From: Bactericera cockerelli
Lineage: Eukaryota; Arthropoda; Insecta; Hemiptera; Triozidae
Assembly: GCA_024516035.1 (NCBI GenBank)
Contig: CM044957.1
Span: 16,130,564-16,194,563, forward strand
Reading direction: 5' to 3'
Length of the DNA stretch: 64,000 bases
The notes beneath the pieces were generated by a model. The model was not told where the DNA came from. It was given only the letters and a program-made list of their open reading frames with translations, and searched no databases. A program made the position numbers and the translations under genes. Of the stretch, positions 44,829 to 56,824 are shown one piece after another. Every line of letters begins with the position of its first letter. Positions within the stretch are counted from its first letter, which is position 1.

Positions 44829-46888
44829 CAGAGTGTCCACTTTTAATGTGCGCCATAGGAAAAATACATGTAAAAACAGTTTTTCGTGTCTCAAAAGTCG
44901 CCATTAAGTATTTTAATTAAACCAAATATGTTAACTCATGTATTTTTATCTGAGGAATCCACTGGTGGTAATTTCATACACCTGGGACTTACAGTTAAAA
45001 AGTTAAGGGTTCGAAATCCGAGAAATGTGTTATGTTTGAAACTCAACATTTTTGTAAAATTGGATACTCTATTTTATGTATTTTTTCACGAGAAATTGAT
45101 TGGTAATATTTTCAATTACCTGGGGTTTACAGTTAAAAAGTTCTGGGTTCGAAACCGAGTAACTGCGTTATGTTTGAAACGAAACATTTTTGTACATAAC
45201 TGAATAAATACTCTATTTTATGTATTTTTTCACGAGAAATCGATTGGTGATATTTTCAAACACGTAATACTAACAGTTAAAAAGTTTCGGGTTTTTAACT
45301 GTGATATTTGGTTAAAACAGCATCCAGAATGTGCCTATTTCTATCATTGTCAAGTCCTTAGGGCAGTGAAAAAATTTGATAATGATGGTTCTCTCCATGA
45401 CAAACGAGTCGCATCAACACATGTCCGAAGAGTTCCTTCTCAAAATGAGACCAACATTTTGAACCTTGTGGAAAGGGATCCCTTTCTGAGTGTAAGAGAA
45501 ATAAGTCGACAGCTCAACCTTAACAAGAGCACTGTACAATCTGAACATAAGACTCTGAAAAAACATAAGTATCGTAGCTATCAGTCTTCAGCAAACATCA
45601 GCAGTTATTGAATGGTGATTATGAAAGAAGGATTCATTTTTGTTCTACAATGATAGACCTGATAAATGCTGACAGAAGACTGCTAGAAAATATTTGCTTT
45701 TCAGACGAATCTAGTTTTAATCTGACACACGCTCCCAATTTTCAAAACTCAGGATGTGGGCCAAAGAAAATCCTCTACTCTTGGTACAGCCTCATACTCA
45801 GTACCCACAAAAAGTAAACGTCTGGGCAGGAATAGTAGGACAACACATTATTGGTCCAATATTCTACAATGAAAATCTAACTTCAGAACTCTTCCTCGAC
45901 CTCCTTGTTCATGAAATAGGTCCATTAATCACAAATGTTGTTGGTGAAAGAGAATTTTTTTTTTCAAATGGACGGTTGTCCAACCCACAACTCAAGATTA
46001 GTCAAAGAGTTTTTACAAGCAGCATTTCCAGGAAGGGTGATAGCTCACAATGGTGATATTGATGGGGCAGCAAGATCATCCGATCTATCCCCAAATGACT
46101 TTTTTCTTTGGGGTTACATAAAAACAATACTTTATCACGAAGGTAAAACATACCCCAATGTAGAGGCATTGAAAGATGCCATCACTTAAGCATGCAACAA
46201 CATAACAGCACGTCAATTGGCAAATGTTCGCAATGAATTTTACGACAGATTGGGATATTGTGTTGCTGCTGATGGAGAAATCTTTGAAAATCGAATCTAA
46301 CTTCAATATCAGTAAGTATCTACCCATAAACTGATTATCAGTTGTCCTTTTTTACAAAGTCATGTATTCAAGTTTAAAACACGCCTTTTTTCAGTAGGTC
46401 TACTTTGGATAAAAAAAGCAGAAATCGTTATTACTATTGAAAAAATACACAAATAAAGTTAAAGAATGCTAAAATGGGGTATAACAGATAGTAAAACCAG
46501 AAACCAGGTAGGTATCCAGGTGTACGAAAATATTGAGTTTCAAACATAACGCAATTACTCGGTTTCGAACCCAGAACTTTTTAACTGTAAACCCCAGGTA
46601 ATTGAAAATATTACCAATCAATTTCTCGTGAAAAAATACATAAAATAGAGTATCCAATTGTACAAAAATGTTGAGTTTCAAACATTACACATTTCTCGGA
46701 TTTCGAACCCTTAACTTTTTAACTGTAAGTCCCAGGTGTATGAAATTACCACCAGTGGATTTCTCAGATAAAAATACATGAGTTTACATTTTTGGTTTAA
46801 CTAAAATACTTAATGGCGACTTTTGAGACAAGAAAAACTGTTTTTACATGTATTTTTCCTATGGCGCACATTAAAAGTGGACACTCTG
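44829..46888 (+). mobile_element. IS630/Tc1/mariner-family element with long terminal repeats, DD41D type
   Basis: The 2060-bp element is flanked by TA (44827-44828 and 46889-46890). It has long terminal inverted repeats (about 44829-45195 and 46523-46888) starting CAGAGTGTCCACTTTTAATG. Each arm contains two diverged subrepeats built on ACAGTTAAAAAGTT and GGGTTCGAAA. It encloses a broken transposase gene, so it is inactive. Confidence 0.9.
45340..46299 (+). pseudogene. Broken transposase of the DD41D element
   Basis: Pieces in three frames, in order: a helix-turn-helix (SVREISRQLNLNKSTVQ, about 45495-45545); the first catalytic Asp in CFSDESSF (about 45700); VNVWAGIVGQHIIGPIFYNE; the second Asp in FQMDGCPTHNS; and the third Asp in SSDLSPNDFFLWGYIK. 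I count 41 residues between the last two Asp, the spacing described for rosa-like elements. Breaks: a stop after the HTH (45609-45611), a frame change near 45775, another in a T-run near 45960, and a TAA at 46187-46189 with coding sense resuming to 46299. Confidence 0.85.
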
Positions 46889-47100
46889 TAGATAAGTTTA
46901 TGAAAGAGTTTCGTTTAGTGGATGTGCCATTTGCACAGTTTACTTACTCGTAAAATGAGTTGATAATAGATTCTCTTGTCTCTTGTACATTGACAATGCC
47001 AAGCATGTTAACCAAATCATTTTATTTCCAGGTACCTATAGAAACTTAGTTTAGCTTAGTGGATACTGGATATGACGCCAATTGCACAATATGGATGTAG

Positions 47101-47564
47101 AATTTGGGAATTTTGAAAACCTACAAAGAAAAAGAAAAAATACAATATTTAATTATTAGTATCAATTAATACAATTCACTCACACTACCTATAGGTAATA
47201 CACTCTACCTTAAGTCCAATGTTGGATTCGCCACTACATCCCAGTTCTCAAGATCATAAATTAGAATTTTGAAAATACATAAATCACCAGGGTCAATGCG
47301 TCTGTCAAAGCTACCTGTGAATTACAATATCCCTACACTTGCGGGTCTGTGTCCGAGTACAATTCCACGGAATCGACTCCCAGAGATCCTCAAGTTAACC
47401 CAACTCACTGATCTTACCATTCTGGGGTGAGATTCCTGACACCAGAGGCTGTCAATACAATATTGGGATAGTGAGAGGCTACTTATTAAAGGTGGTTATT
47501 GGAACAAACAAATTCAAATAAGTCTGAGGAGTACTGAGGAATAAATTAAAGGGTAGAAACCATC
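47101..47564. other. No gene seen
   Basis: No repeat or exon recognised. Confidence 0.5.
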
Positions 47565-47710
47565 GATATGACATGCTTTGGTGGTTAAAGTGGTTCAGGC
47601 AGTCTGGTAATCCAGGCAGAGTGGAGATCCGTTGGTTCGGATGCCACCCAATTCATGAATTTTTCCTCATATTATATCAAATGTGGCCACTTAGTAATGG
47701 TAGCCATTCA
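47565..47710 (+). mobile_element. tRNA-derived SINE family C
   Basis: The head (TGGTGGTTAAAGTGGTTCAG, GTCTGGTAATCCAGGCAGAG, GGTTCGGATGCC) and ATGAATTTTTCCTCAT match 3722-3946. The body diverges after that. A poly(A) at 47816-47833 may be a separate tail. Confidence 0.65.
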
Positions 47711-47834
47711 AAGAGGAAATGCTTCTTGCATCCTCGGTTCCCTTCCAGAAGGACGCTCCCTAGGAGAAGTATTTTATATTGAAAAATAAAACATGAATAT
47801 TATTCTAAATTTGTTAAAAAAAAAAAAAAAAAAT

Positions 47835-48730
47835 GGTACTAGAACAACGTCTGGAATAGAGGGACTCTTTAGTTCTATCGGGCAGTATAAATTAGTATCT
47901 TATATTATTAGATACCTATCATCGTATTACCTAACCTTTGATTTATAGAAAATCCTCTATATTTATTGCAAACAAAGTACGAAAGTACATAATATATAAG
48001 TACATAGAAAATTATATGTTTCACTATTTCATAGGTACGAGATCGAAACGGTTATAATAGATAATATAGACATGTTGAGTCACTCATGAATTCCATGAGT
48101 CTCCGGTGTTTCACAACTTTCGATATGAATTAAAAATTTATTTTGATTTGAAAGTTACTTTGAAACGACGTACAAAAAATAGGATACATTTTGTTTTTGT
48201 TATATTATAATTTTGACATGTATTTCTATATAAATAAATATTTGCTGCATAGTCAAAGAAAAGTATAGATATTATGAAAAAAAGAAGGAGGAAAAGTATC
48301 ATACATAATTACATAATTTATGTACCTACCCGTCAGAGTAAACATAATCTACCCAAATACATAGATGCATACCAAATACATACATACAAACCTTTACTTG
48401 TTTACAATGTAGGTACATGTATTCTACTTTGTATTGTAGAATTTATCCGTAAGCCATGAGGATAAATAAATAAAATATATTAATTGTTTTAAGTAAATAG
48501 TGCTAACCCAGTGCAGTCTTTCTAACTAGAAATCAAAAGATTATGTATTGTTATTTTAAATGGTGCTAGAAGCGACAGTCCAATAATCAACAGTATGACA
48601 ATGCTCCATTTTAAATAGTCATTATTAATAAAGGATGCTTTATGTAGAAATACCTCTAAAAAAATTGTTCTTAAAAAAATCATGTAGGTACCTAGGTATG
48701 TAAGAAAATACCATTCAATTTGTTGTCGCA
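47835..48730. other. No gene seen
   Basis: Strongly AT-rich with many TACCTA/TAGGTA words. No coding pattern. Confidence 0.5.
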
Positions 48731-48734
48731 ACAT

Positions 48735-48875
48735 TTGTGTTAATCACAACAGTAAGTTAGTACCTATTCATACCAGCCTCTTTATATTTCGCAATATTTG
48801 GGACTCAAAACAAAGATTACCAGGTTAGAAGTCCGCTCATCCGCTGTCGCAATGAAGAAGCTACTGAGGTCGGCC
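48735..48875 (-). mobile_element. Diverged tRNA-derived SINE family B
   Basis: TGTGTTAATCACAACAG at one end and GAAGCTACTGAGGTCGGCC at the other match the family B ends. The centre is disrupted. Confidence 0.5.
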
Positions 48876-48879
48876 ACAT

Positions 48880-51462
48880 GGATGGAAATGGTTTAATTTA
48901 GGGAGCAATAGGAAAATTATCAATGCACCCTCATCCTCGACTTTCTATTGAATTCATGAAAGCACTTGTTAGCCCTGAGGTCAAAACCCATAGCAAATAA
49001 TCATCGCGAAAAGAATAAGGGAGTCGAATTGAATTCAGGGAGTCCTCTCGATAACTAGAAGCTTGATTAATATGATTAATATTCATTAAGAGAGAGAGAG
49101 AGAGATAGTAAAAGGGGGAGGGGTAAATAAATCATATGAAGAGGAAGGAGAAAAGAGAAAAAAGAGACACAAAAAAGAGAACTGATCGGGATTAAGTTTG
49201 TTCAAATTTATTCACCCAAACTGGGTTTGCCTCGAAATATCCAGCAATATCCAATTATCCACCAAGTGTTAAACTTGTTAGACTTTGCTTAACCTCAGCA
49301 GCGATTTTAGCGTTGCAGCACTGAAACAATGATAATTTAAGTTTATACCTATTGGTAAGATACTCAAAATATTTCCTGCCTTACTATAAGATACCACTTG
49401 GGATGCTCGGTCATCTTTAATTGAACCATTAACATCAAAAGATGTGAGCGCCAAAGCTAAAATAAAATTATTCTTTTAACGCTCAGAGAAACTTCAAGGC
49501 GCCACTATTCTGCTACAGTTTCACACTCAAAACTAGCCTTTGAAATCTAGAGCATCATTTTATGTAGTTTCATCCAAATAGACCTGACATGTTGATTTTT
49601 TATGGTCTTCTTTGTTTTTCTCTAGTTCCGTAGTTCTTTATGATATTTTGAACAAACATACTTAAAAGATTTCATAAATCATTATTGAGACTGGAGCTAT
49701 TTTCTATTTCTACACTGATTGTTTTAGTTTTTACACCTTCGTCTAGACGGGATTGCTAATTTATCTGATCAACTCTATTGTATTTTAAACTGGACCTCTT
49801 CCTCTAATGATCTTTATTTCCTTTTTCATGTCCGACTCCGCACTGACTGTTTGATCATCTCTCCTTTGTGGTCGGCTCTTCTCTTTTCATTTTGCCGATA
49901 TTTTGTATAATAATTATCGAAAATTAAATAAAGAACAGTATATTAATATTATGCTTTGTGAGAAGAAAATGAGGTGCGAAAATTGATCCTCTGTGGCTGA
50001 CCGCTAATTGATTCTCCATAATCATGAAGAAAAATCACGCTTTCCCCATTGTATAACAAATTTCAAGTTTCTGCCTCTTTACAGTGAGGAGAAATTTAAT
50101 GACGTCCTCTCTATTGTCCACCGCCATTGGGAGCCAGGCTAGGTAGACAATACTAACCCTTGGAGCAGTCTTGATATTTATCTCGGCTTCCTAGGGCCAG
50201 TCAGCGCTGTACGAATACAGGCAATGGGTCAAATTTTCTACTTAGCCCGTCTGGCTTGTGAGCGATGGGTCTTACGGATGTCTTAATTTGACTAGGTTAG
50301 TGATTTTCCATAAAATGGAGGGTAAAGTTTCCGGGTAAAGGGTAACCTTCAATCTTATAGATAGGTTGGGACTTCTACTGCTGTTTAGATTGATATCTGG
50401 AACTATTATGAAGCAATGAGTATACACAGTCCTTACGTAAGTGATGTGCGAACCCACAGATAAAATGAAGAAACTTCAATAACAAAAAACTAGCTTTTTT
50501 AAATGTATGGAATGAATAAATTAGAGATTTCCCTGGGAGTGTTAGTATAAGAAGGTACTGAGTGATCCTAATAATTATTACAATCATCTTCAATGTAGTC
50601 CGATTCATTTCTATGTTTCTCTACCCAGCAGTAGCAGCAGCCAGTAGCTGTGAACGGAAATGATCAAGGTTGCCACCAGAACAATACAAGATGGACTCTA
50701 TTGACTCTAAGACAAAAGCGTTGGCCATTCATTCCATAACAAACAATGGTTTCGAAATATTTTCTCATTTTGAATGAAAAAGAAGACAACCAGAAGTGAC
50801 CTCACTGTCTTGGTTCCAATCAGAGATCATTGTTTACAAGTGGCTTTCATTCATTGGGTGGTTTTGGTTTCAAGTAAGTTTCACACGTCTCAATAGAGGC
50901 GTTTCAATATCGACATCTTAATATTGTCATTCATTTCAGTGGAAAATGAAATATATTTTCAAGCTTTTGTGATAACTCTCTAAATAAACTTAGTGATATG
51001 GTGATCTAAGGGAAACTATCTAATGAAAATATACATATTCTGGATATTCACTTTTCGTGGGAACAAATATTTCTGACAAAAGTTCGTTTCCAAATTAGGT
51101 GGCTTTACCGACTTTATTACTATTTTGTCTTTCTTTTCAGTCTTCACTTGGGACGATACGAAGTAAGTGATAACCTCAGCAATGAAAATAATAATATAAC
51201 TGTATAGAAAACTAACATACCCACTTTTACTACACTACAAGAAGTTTAGTTTTCATTTTCCTCGGGACAAAGCCAAGTCAGAAATGGGGGCTGGGGCCAA
51301 TGTTTCCAGTCCGCTGTACAAACGACCCGGGTTTGATTTCAATCGTATACATTATTTTCCATCACGACAAGTGCTGTTCAGAAAGTTGAGGAGGGTGCTT
51401 CAGAATTCAAAATAGATTTCTATCAAAGGGATCCAGAGGGACTGGGGGAGAAAAAGAGAGCA

Positions 51463-51520
<58 letters not shown>

Positions 51521-52343
51521 GAGCTTTTCACAACTGGGGCCGCGCAGGGCTCCCTGGGGGGTTCCGATACGGAGGATTGAGTCCACCTGCTTCATGGGCT
51601 CCAACTATTTAAACTACTTGCTTCATTTTTAAAAATCACTCATGCAAAAATAATAAACACCCTCATCCCCACCCTCAATTTTACTGAAAGTCTAAAGCCT
51701 TTACAACGTCGAGATTTATAGAAAAATAGAAGTTTGACTTTTATTGCTGACTAGTTCAATGCTAGTAACTAAAAAAGGCAAGTTTACCAGTATGATATTT
51801 TAGTTGCATGTTGCTTTTACAAATGGTTCACATTTTTAATTCAAATTTCTAACTATTACTTCTGGTCAACTATAGTTAGCTACACATAATAATATATTAT
51901 AATATAATTATTGTCTCTTACTCCTAAAATAAATTGGTATATTGTAGTAGTAAACATTGTGATGAATTAAGTTTTTACTGAAAGTTTAAATTTGAACATT
52001 TTCTAGCGTAAATGCATAAGAAATTTTATATAAGACATTTCGTGCTCAGTAGCTTTCTTCAGCAGACAGTAGTACTATGCCATCAGCTAACCACCTGCAA
52101 TTTATTGTAATTGAACAATGTGTAGAAAGTAAACCTTTTCTCTGTTTACATTACTCATTGGGTTAGGTATTAGATAATGTTTTCACCTTGCTGTCCCAAC
52201 ACCAATCTGAAGCCGATGAAATAACAATCCAAGAGCTATGATTTGGCGTCCTATCGAGATCAAATCAAAGTAATTAATTTTATAGTTGGCTTTACTGAGA
52301 GATGCTCAGTAGACTCAGTAGCACAGATATTGTTGTTCATATA
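48880..52343. other. No gene seen
   Basis: Contains GA runs (49089-49106; 51449-51525) and a GC-rich patch (51530-51600, GGGGCCGCGCAGGGCTCCCT). A weak match to the shared SINE tail lies near 50300-50340 (AAAATGGAGGGTAAAG). No exons identified. Confidence 0.5.
51449..51525. repeat. (GA)n simple repeat
   Basis: Nearly pure GA for about 75 bp, followed by GGGCCGCGCAGGGCTCCCTG and TTCCGATACGGAGGA. The latter resembles GTCCCGCCTCCGATACGACA after the GA tract near 18900. Confidence 0.88.
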
Positions 52344-52349
52344 GATAGA

Positions 52350-52583
52350 CTAGCGGGCTGTCGCCCGCTTTGCGGGCCGAGGCATGGCCGTGAAAGCAAA
52401 AAGTCCTTTTTCGCCAATGGCAGGTGTTGTAGTGGGAATTTCGAAAAATCCCGTCTTATTGCACATCTAGACTATAAGACAAAGCTACCTACTAAATTTC
52501 AGCTTCCTAGGACTTACGGTTTGGGCTGTAGAGCGATGATCAGTCAGTGGTCAGTCAGTGACTTTGACATTTATATATTAAGA
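52350..52583 (-). mobile_element. Non-autonomous Helitron
   Basis: On the minus strand it begins TCTTAATATATAA after an A and ends CTAG before a T. A GC hairpin (GCCCGCAAAGCGGGC) lies about 10 bp inside the CTAG end. These are the classical Helitron ends and A|T insertion. It is inverted relative to a second copy at 63011-63237. Confidence 0.85.
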
Positions 52584-52702
52584 TAAACTCGATATTAACC
52601 TTATGCAATGAATCTCTGCCATCTTGAAAAAAGAAAAATCTTGAAAAAACCAGGGTTGATGACACGTGCAGTTTTTATTCTTTGAAGTTTAGAAATGGCC
52701 AG

Positions 52703-55073
52703 TAGGGTGGGCCGAAAAAAGCGAATTTTTGAATCGAGAATTTTAATAGCAAAAAAAAGTTGAAGCATGGTCAGACGTTTCCAAAAATATTACTTTTGTC
52801 GAAATCGGATGTTATCTTCCACTGCCGCAAAGCGGTTGAAGTTTGGCGGAAAAGTCGAAAAATGGCATTTTGGACCCCACTTTAAGAAAATTATAAAAAT
52901 AGCAGATGAACATCTAGGAAGCTCAAATTTGTTTCAAATTATTCAATATGTGTTCTAATTTTATTTTTAGACTAAAAATAATGAGCTTTTTGAACTCTGT
53001 TCTGTATACAGGGTGATCCAAAATAATGACATTCCACATTTTCATGTGATTTATATGGGGTATATTATGTTCATATTTATTGAATTATTTGAATTAATCC
53101 TTCGATATTGGCAAACAAAACTATCAAATATTAAATATGTGATAGTGCTTGACAGTTTGGATGATATTTGCACACTTCAGACATACAGGGTGGCCAAAAT
53201 TTTCATAAATTATGATGACTTTTTTATGTACTTTTAGTTCATGGTTTTTTTACATTACAACCATGTAAATATTATGCTAAGCCGTTTTTAGGGACATAAA
53301 ATATAGATAAGGATTATAGAAAGGATTATAAAACAGTCTCTTATCCAAGATATTCCGTATGGAGCCCAGGTGATTAATGGAAAGTGTTGGGTGGAAGGAA
53401 ATTTTCACCCAACCCAGTGCACCTTGGGAAATATGTTATATAGGGAACGTATTCCCTTGTCGTTGTAGCAATTTTACATTATAGTTTGACCATTCTATTT
53501 CCTGCATTATTGTTATCAAAATAACTGTATAAGTTCCTAGCTACCATGTGTATTAGGTGGCTACACCACGCAACGAAGCTCTCCCGAAGCCTCCCAACAA
53601 CGATTTTTTTTATATCGCGTCTTTTGATATCTTTCCGACCTAGTTCTGTGGAGTCTCTCTGCATTTTAAGAGTTTTAATGGCTTATAATGGCAAATGGAT
53701 TCCTGAAGTTATACATATACATTACACCTATTTCCATTGGGAAAAAACTAATGATTCAGCAAAAATAACCAAAAAATATATCATATGTATTTTATGGTTC
53801 ATAAAATATATCATAGGTATATTATGCTGGTCTTTCATTCTATTTGTGGTTTCAGAAAAAAATAAAGTAGGTAAGTCCTTCAGATTAGAAAAATGCAAAG
53901 CACATTGGTATTGGTAACAAATTAACAACAACAACTGGTACCTCAAAGGCAAAAATGTACCTTAAACAATGGCTTTTCTCTCGCTGAATAGCGAGGGAAT
54001 GTTACATCTATTTTTAGTACTGTGTCCAGTGGAAAATCATCAGAGGAGATTCTATTTATTGTCTAAAGAAATGTAAGCTAATTTACTGAACTTCTACTGA
54101 TGAGCAAACAACTATATCATTAAAAGAAAGTTATTATACTTATGTTAATCTCTTTCACGATATCACAACTACTCAAAATCGAGATACTAAATCTACGCTG
54201 AATCCAGGACTTGAACCACCGACTTCCAGGTTAGAGGTTACAAGTGCGCCGCCTTATCGATCAAATATATCATTATATTATGTATAGAGATAATTTGTTG
54301 ATCTTATATTGTTTATGCTGCCACTCCAATGTTACTACGAGATATTTCCCAAGGTGCACTGTGTTGGGTGAAAATTTCCTTCCACCCAAGACTTTCCATC
54401 AATCACCTGGGCTCCATACGGAATATCTTGGATAAGAGACTGTCTTATAATCCTTTCTATAATCCTTATTTATATTTTATGTCCCTAAAAACGGCTTAGC
54501 ATAATATTTACATGGTTGTAATGTAAAAAAAACCATGAACTAAGTACATAAAAAAAGTCATCATAATTTATGAAAATTTTGGACACCCTGTATGTCTGAA
54601 GTGTGCAAATATCATCCAAACTGGCCAGCACTATCACATATTTAATATTTGATGATTTTGTTTGCCAAAATCGAAGGATTAATTCAAATAATTCAATAAA
54701 TATGAACATAATATACCCCATATAAATCACATGAAAATGTGGAATGTCATTATTTTGGATCACCCTGTATACAGAACAGAGTTCAAAAAGCTCATTATTT
54801 TTAGTCTAAAAATAAAATTAGAACACATATTGAATAATTTGAAACAAATTTGAGCTTCCTAGATGTTCATCTGCTATTTTTATAATTTTCTTAAAGTGGG
54901 TTCCAAAATGCCATTTTTCGACTTTTCCACCAAACTTCAACCGCTTTGCGGCAGTGGAAGATAACATCCGATTTCGACAAAAGTTATATTTTTGGAAAGG
55001 TCTGACCATGCTTCAACTTTTTTTTGCTATTAAAATTCTCGATTCAAAAATTCGCTTTTTTCGGCCCACCCTA
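52703..55073. mobile_element. Foldback element with 732-bp arms
   Basis: Arms 52703-53434 and 54342-55073 are inverted copies, ending TAGGGTGGGCCGAAAAAAGC. The 8-bp duplication ATGGCCAG flanks it (52695-52702 and 55074-55081), a length usual for hAT and P superfamilies. The arms contain CAGGGTGATCCAAAATAATG and ACAGGGTGGCCAAAATTTTC, which look like ends of other transposons. The 907-bp centre shows no recognisable transposase and carries a family B SINE. Confidence 0.9.
54141..54266 (-). mobile_element. tRNA-derived SINE family B nested in the foldback element
   Basis: CTCTTTCACGATATCACAAC, CTTGAACCACCGACTTCCAG and CGCCGCCTTATCGATCAA match the other copies. Being inside the loop, it inserted after the foldback element formed. 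Confidence 0.75.
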
Positions 55074-55081
55074 ATGGCCAG

Positions 55082-56697
55082 CAAGGTTAGATGTTAGATA
55101 TTGATGGGTGACTTCAAGTACAAATCCTTGTGAAGCTACAAAGATATTCTCTTTCAATAATCTTTAAAACCTGTGGCAAGGTGAATATTTTTTTTATAGC
55201 CATCTCTCAGAGAACCCAGTGTAGAGGTTATCAATGTTTTCCTCGCTTAGAAAACCAATATTGTTCTTGTTACAATCTGTTAATCACCAGTCATATAGGC
55301 ACAGAAAATATCTTCGATCCAGATTCTATAATACAAAATGCTCAAATTAAGACATTAAATAACTCCTTAATCACTTATGCTCGAGCACCAATTTAAGTTT
55401 GGTTTGAAGGTATCGACAGGCAACTAGTCCGGATGATTAGTAGGGATGATTTATTGGTTTAATAAGCACGTAGCCGCGATAAAGTAAACACATAGATAGG
55501 TTCGGGTCCTCCTCCAATATCCGGGGGTTATGGAGGTTTCGGTAATCTAATGGGGCGTCAAGTATTTGCACCGAACTTGATGGAAGACGAGACTTAGGAC
55601 TCTACTCCATGGTAATTATTCTCAGCCCTGGTGTTTCAGTTAAACCAGGAGGAACTAAAACTACCTACTTATATACTTATCTAGTAAGAACTACTTCCTA
55701 TCTAGTAAGAAACTATGTCATTGTACAATGTACAATGTACATTCGACTCAACATCGTCAAACTTTGGTTTTTTTTTTTTAAATTTCCTTGTCTTATTTTC
55801 TGAAATTTTAGATCTTCAACTACGTATCTAATTACCTTTGGGAATTGGTACAGAACTCTAGCAGGACTCACTTTCAAATCTTTCAAACTACATAAATTCA
55901 AACAATTTCTGTGTCTTATTATTGTGTATTAATTGTCTTATTATTGTCTTTGTGGCTTTGGTAAGTACACATACAGTAGGGTTGACGCGACAGTAAACGA
56001 AAATATTACATGGAATAATATTAATTTTCTTCACTGAACAAGGCTTCATAAAAAATTCAATTAGGGATCTTTCTTTCCCAGACTAGACGCAACAACATTT
56101 TCAAATTACCTACAAAGAAACGTGTGCCTGTGTTTTGATGTGTCAAATGGGCAGGCGTTATTATTTTCATATGATTTTTTAAGCTCATCACTAGCTACAA
56201 GGATTAATAACTAGATACTTATTTTGAACGATTATATTTTTTAACCACGCGAGCAAGGGACACACGCTTCTGTGTAAGTGTCCTCAGGGACATGATAATA
56301 CCGTGGAGACTTGAAGCCAACAATTAAGAGCTTCGATCTAATACATTATTAATAACTTGAATAATAAGGGCGGTAGGATCCTTTATATCAATATTTCCCG
56401 GCCTTATTTTCTAAACATTATCCTACTTGTAGTTTTTCTTTGAGCTAATGATGTTTTTAATGAGGGTGCCTTGTCATGGTTTTCAAGAGATCTTCATTTA
56501 TGTATACTAGTCCCTGCTCGTCACAGAAGTAATAACAGAGGACTTTTTTACTCACTTTAGATTTTTTTTTCTTTTCTTATTCTCAACACTACATTCCATT
56601 ATGTAGCAATGACGAGGCTACTAAACTAAAGTGAGGCCACGTGTCTTGTCAATTAGCAGAGAATATAGGTCATCCTTCCTCTACTTAGGGCCAAATT
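55082..56697. other. No gene seen
   Basis: AT-rich, with CTAGTAAGAACTACTTCCTA-type short duplications near 55680 and ACAATGTACAATGTAC near 55726. No coding pattern. Confidence 0.5.
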
Positions 56698-56824
56698 ATA
56701 GAACAGGATTAGAGATAAGCCAGACACACCCTCAAGTTGGAGTTTTAACCAATCACAGCGCACTATAGTCACAGTCGAGGGACAGTTTAGCTCATTTCAA
56801 CATTAATCCTGTCAGTTCGGTTCC
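56698..56824. mobile_element. Degenerate Harbinger-like MITE
   Basis: GGGCCAAATTATAGAACAGG and the imperfect complement of AATCCTGTCAGTTCGGTTCC match the ends of 20649-20787. The left flank is TTA; the right duplication is not recognisable. Confidence 0.55.

Larger units (their letters stand above)
44313..47100. repeat. Degenerate ~100-bp tandem repeat array, interrupted by a transposon
   Basis: Units share TTTAGTGGATGTGCCATTT, a TTTAAAATAAGTTA phase and TAGGTAATTTTGTACATTGA. The GTGGATGTGCC motif recurs near 44566, 44669 and 46919, with decayed forms near 44764 and 47058. The transposon at 44829-46888 splits the array. The first 350 bp are also found at 58381-58676. Confidence 0.65.

Noticed and set aside
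52767..53237. Small open frames repeated in both foldback arms (also 54485-55009)
   Set aside because: Short AT-rich frames without conserved residues; they recur only because the arms are inverted copies.
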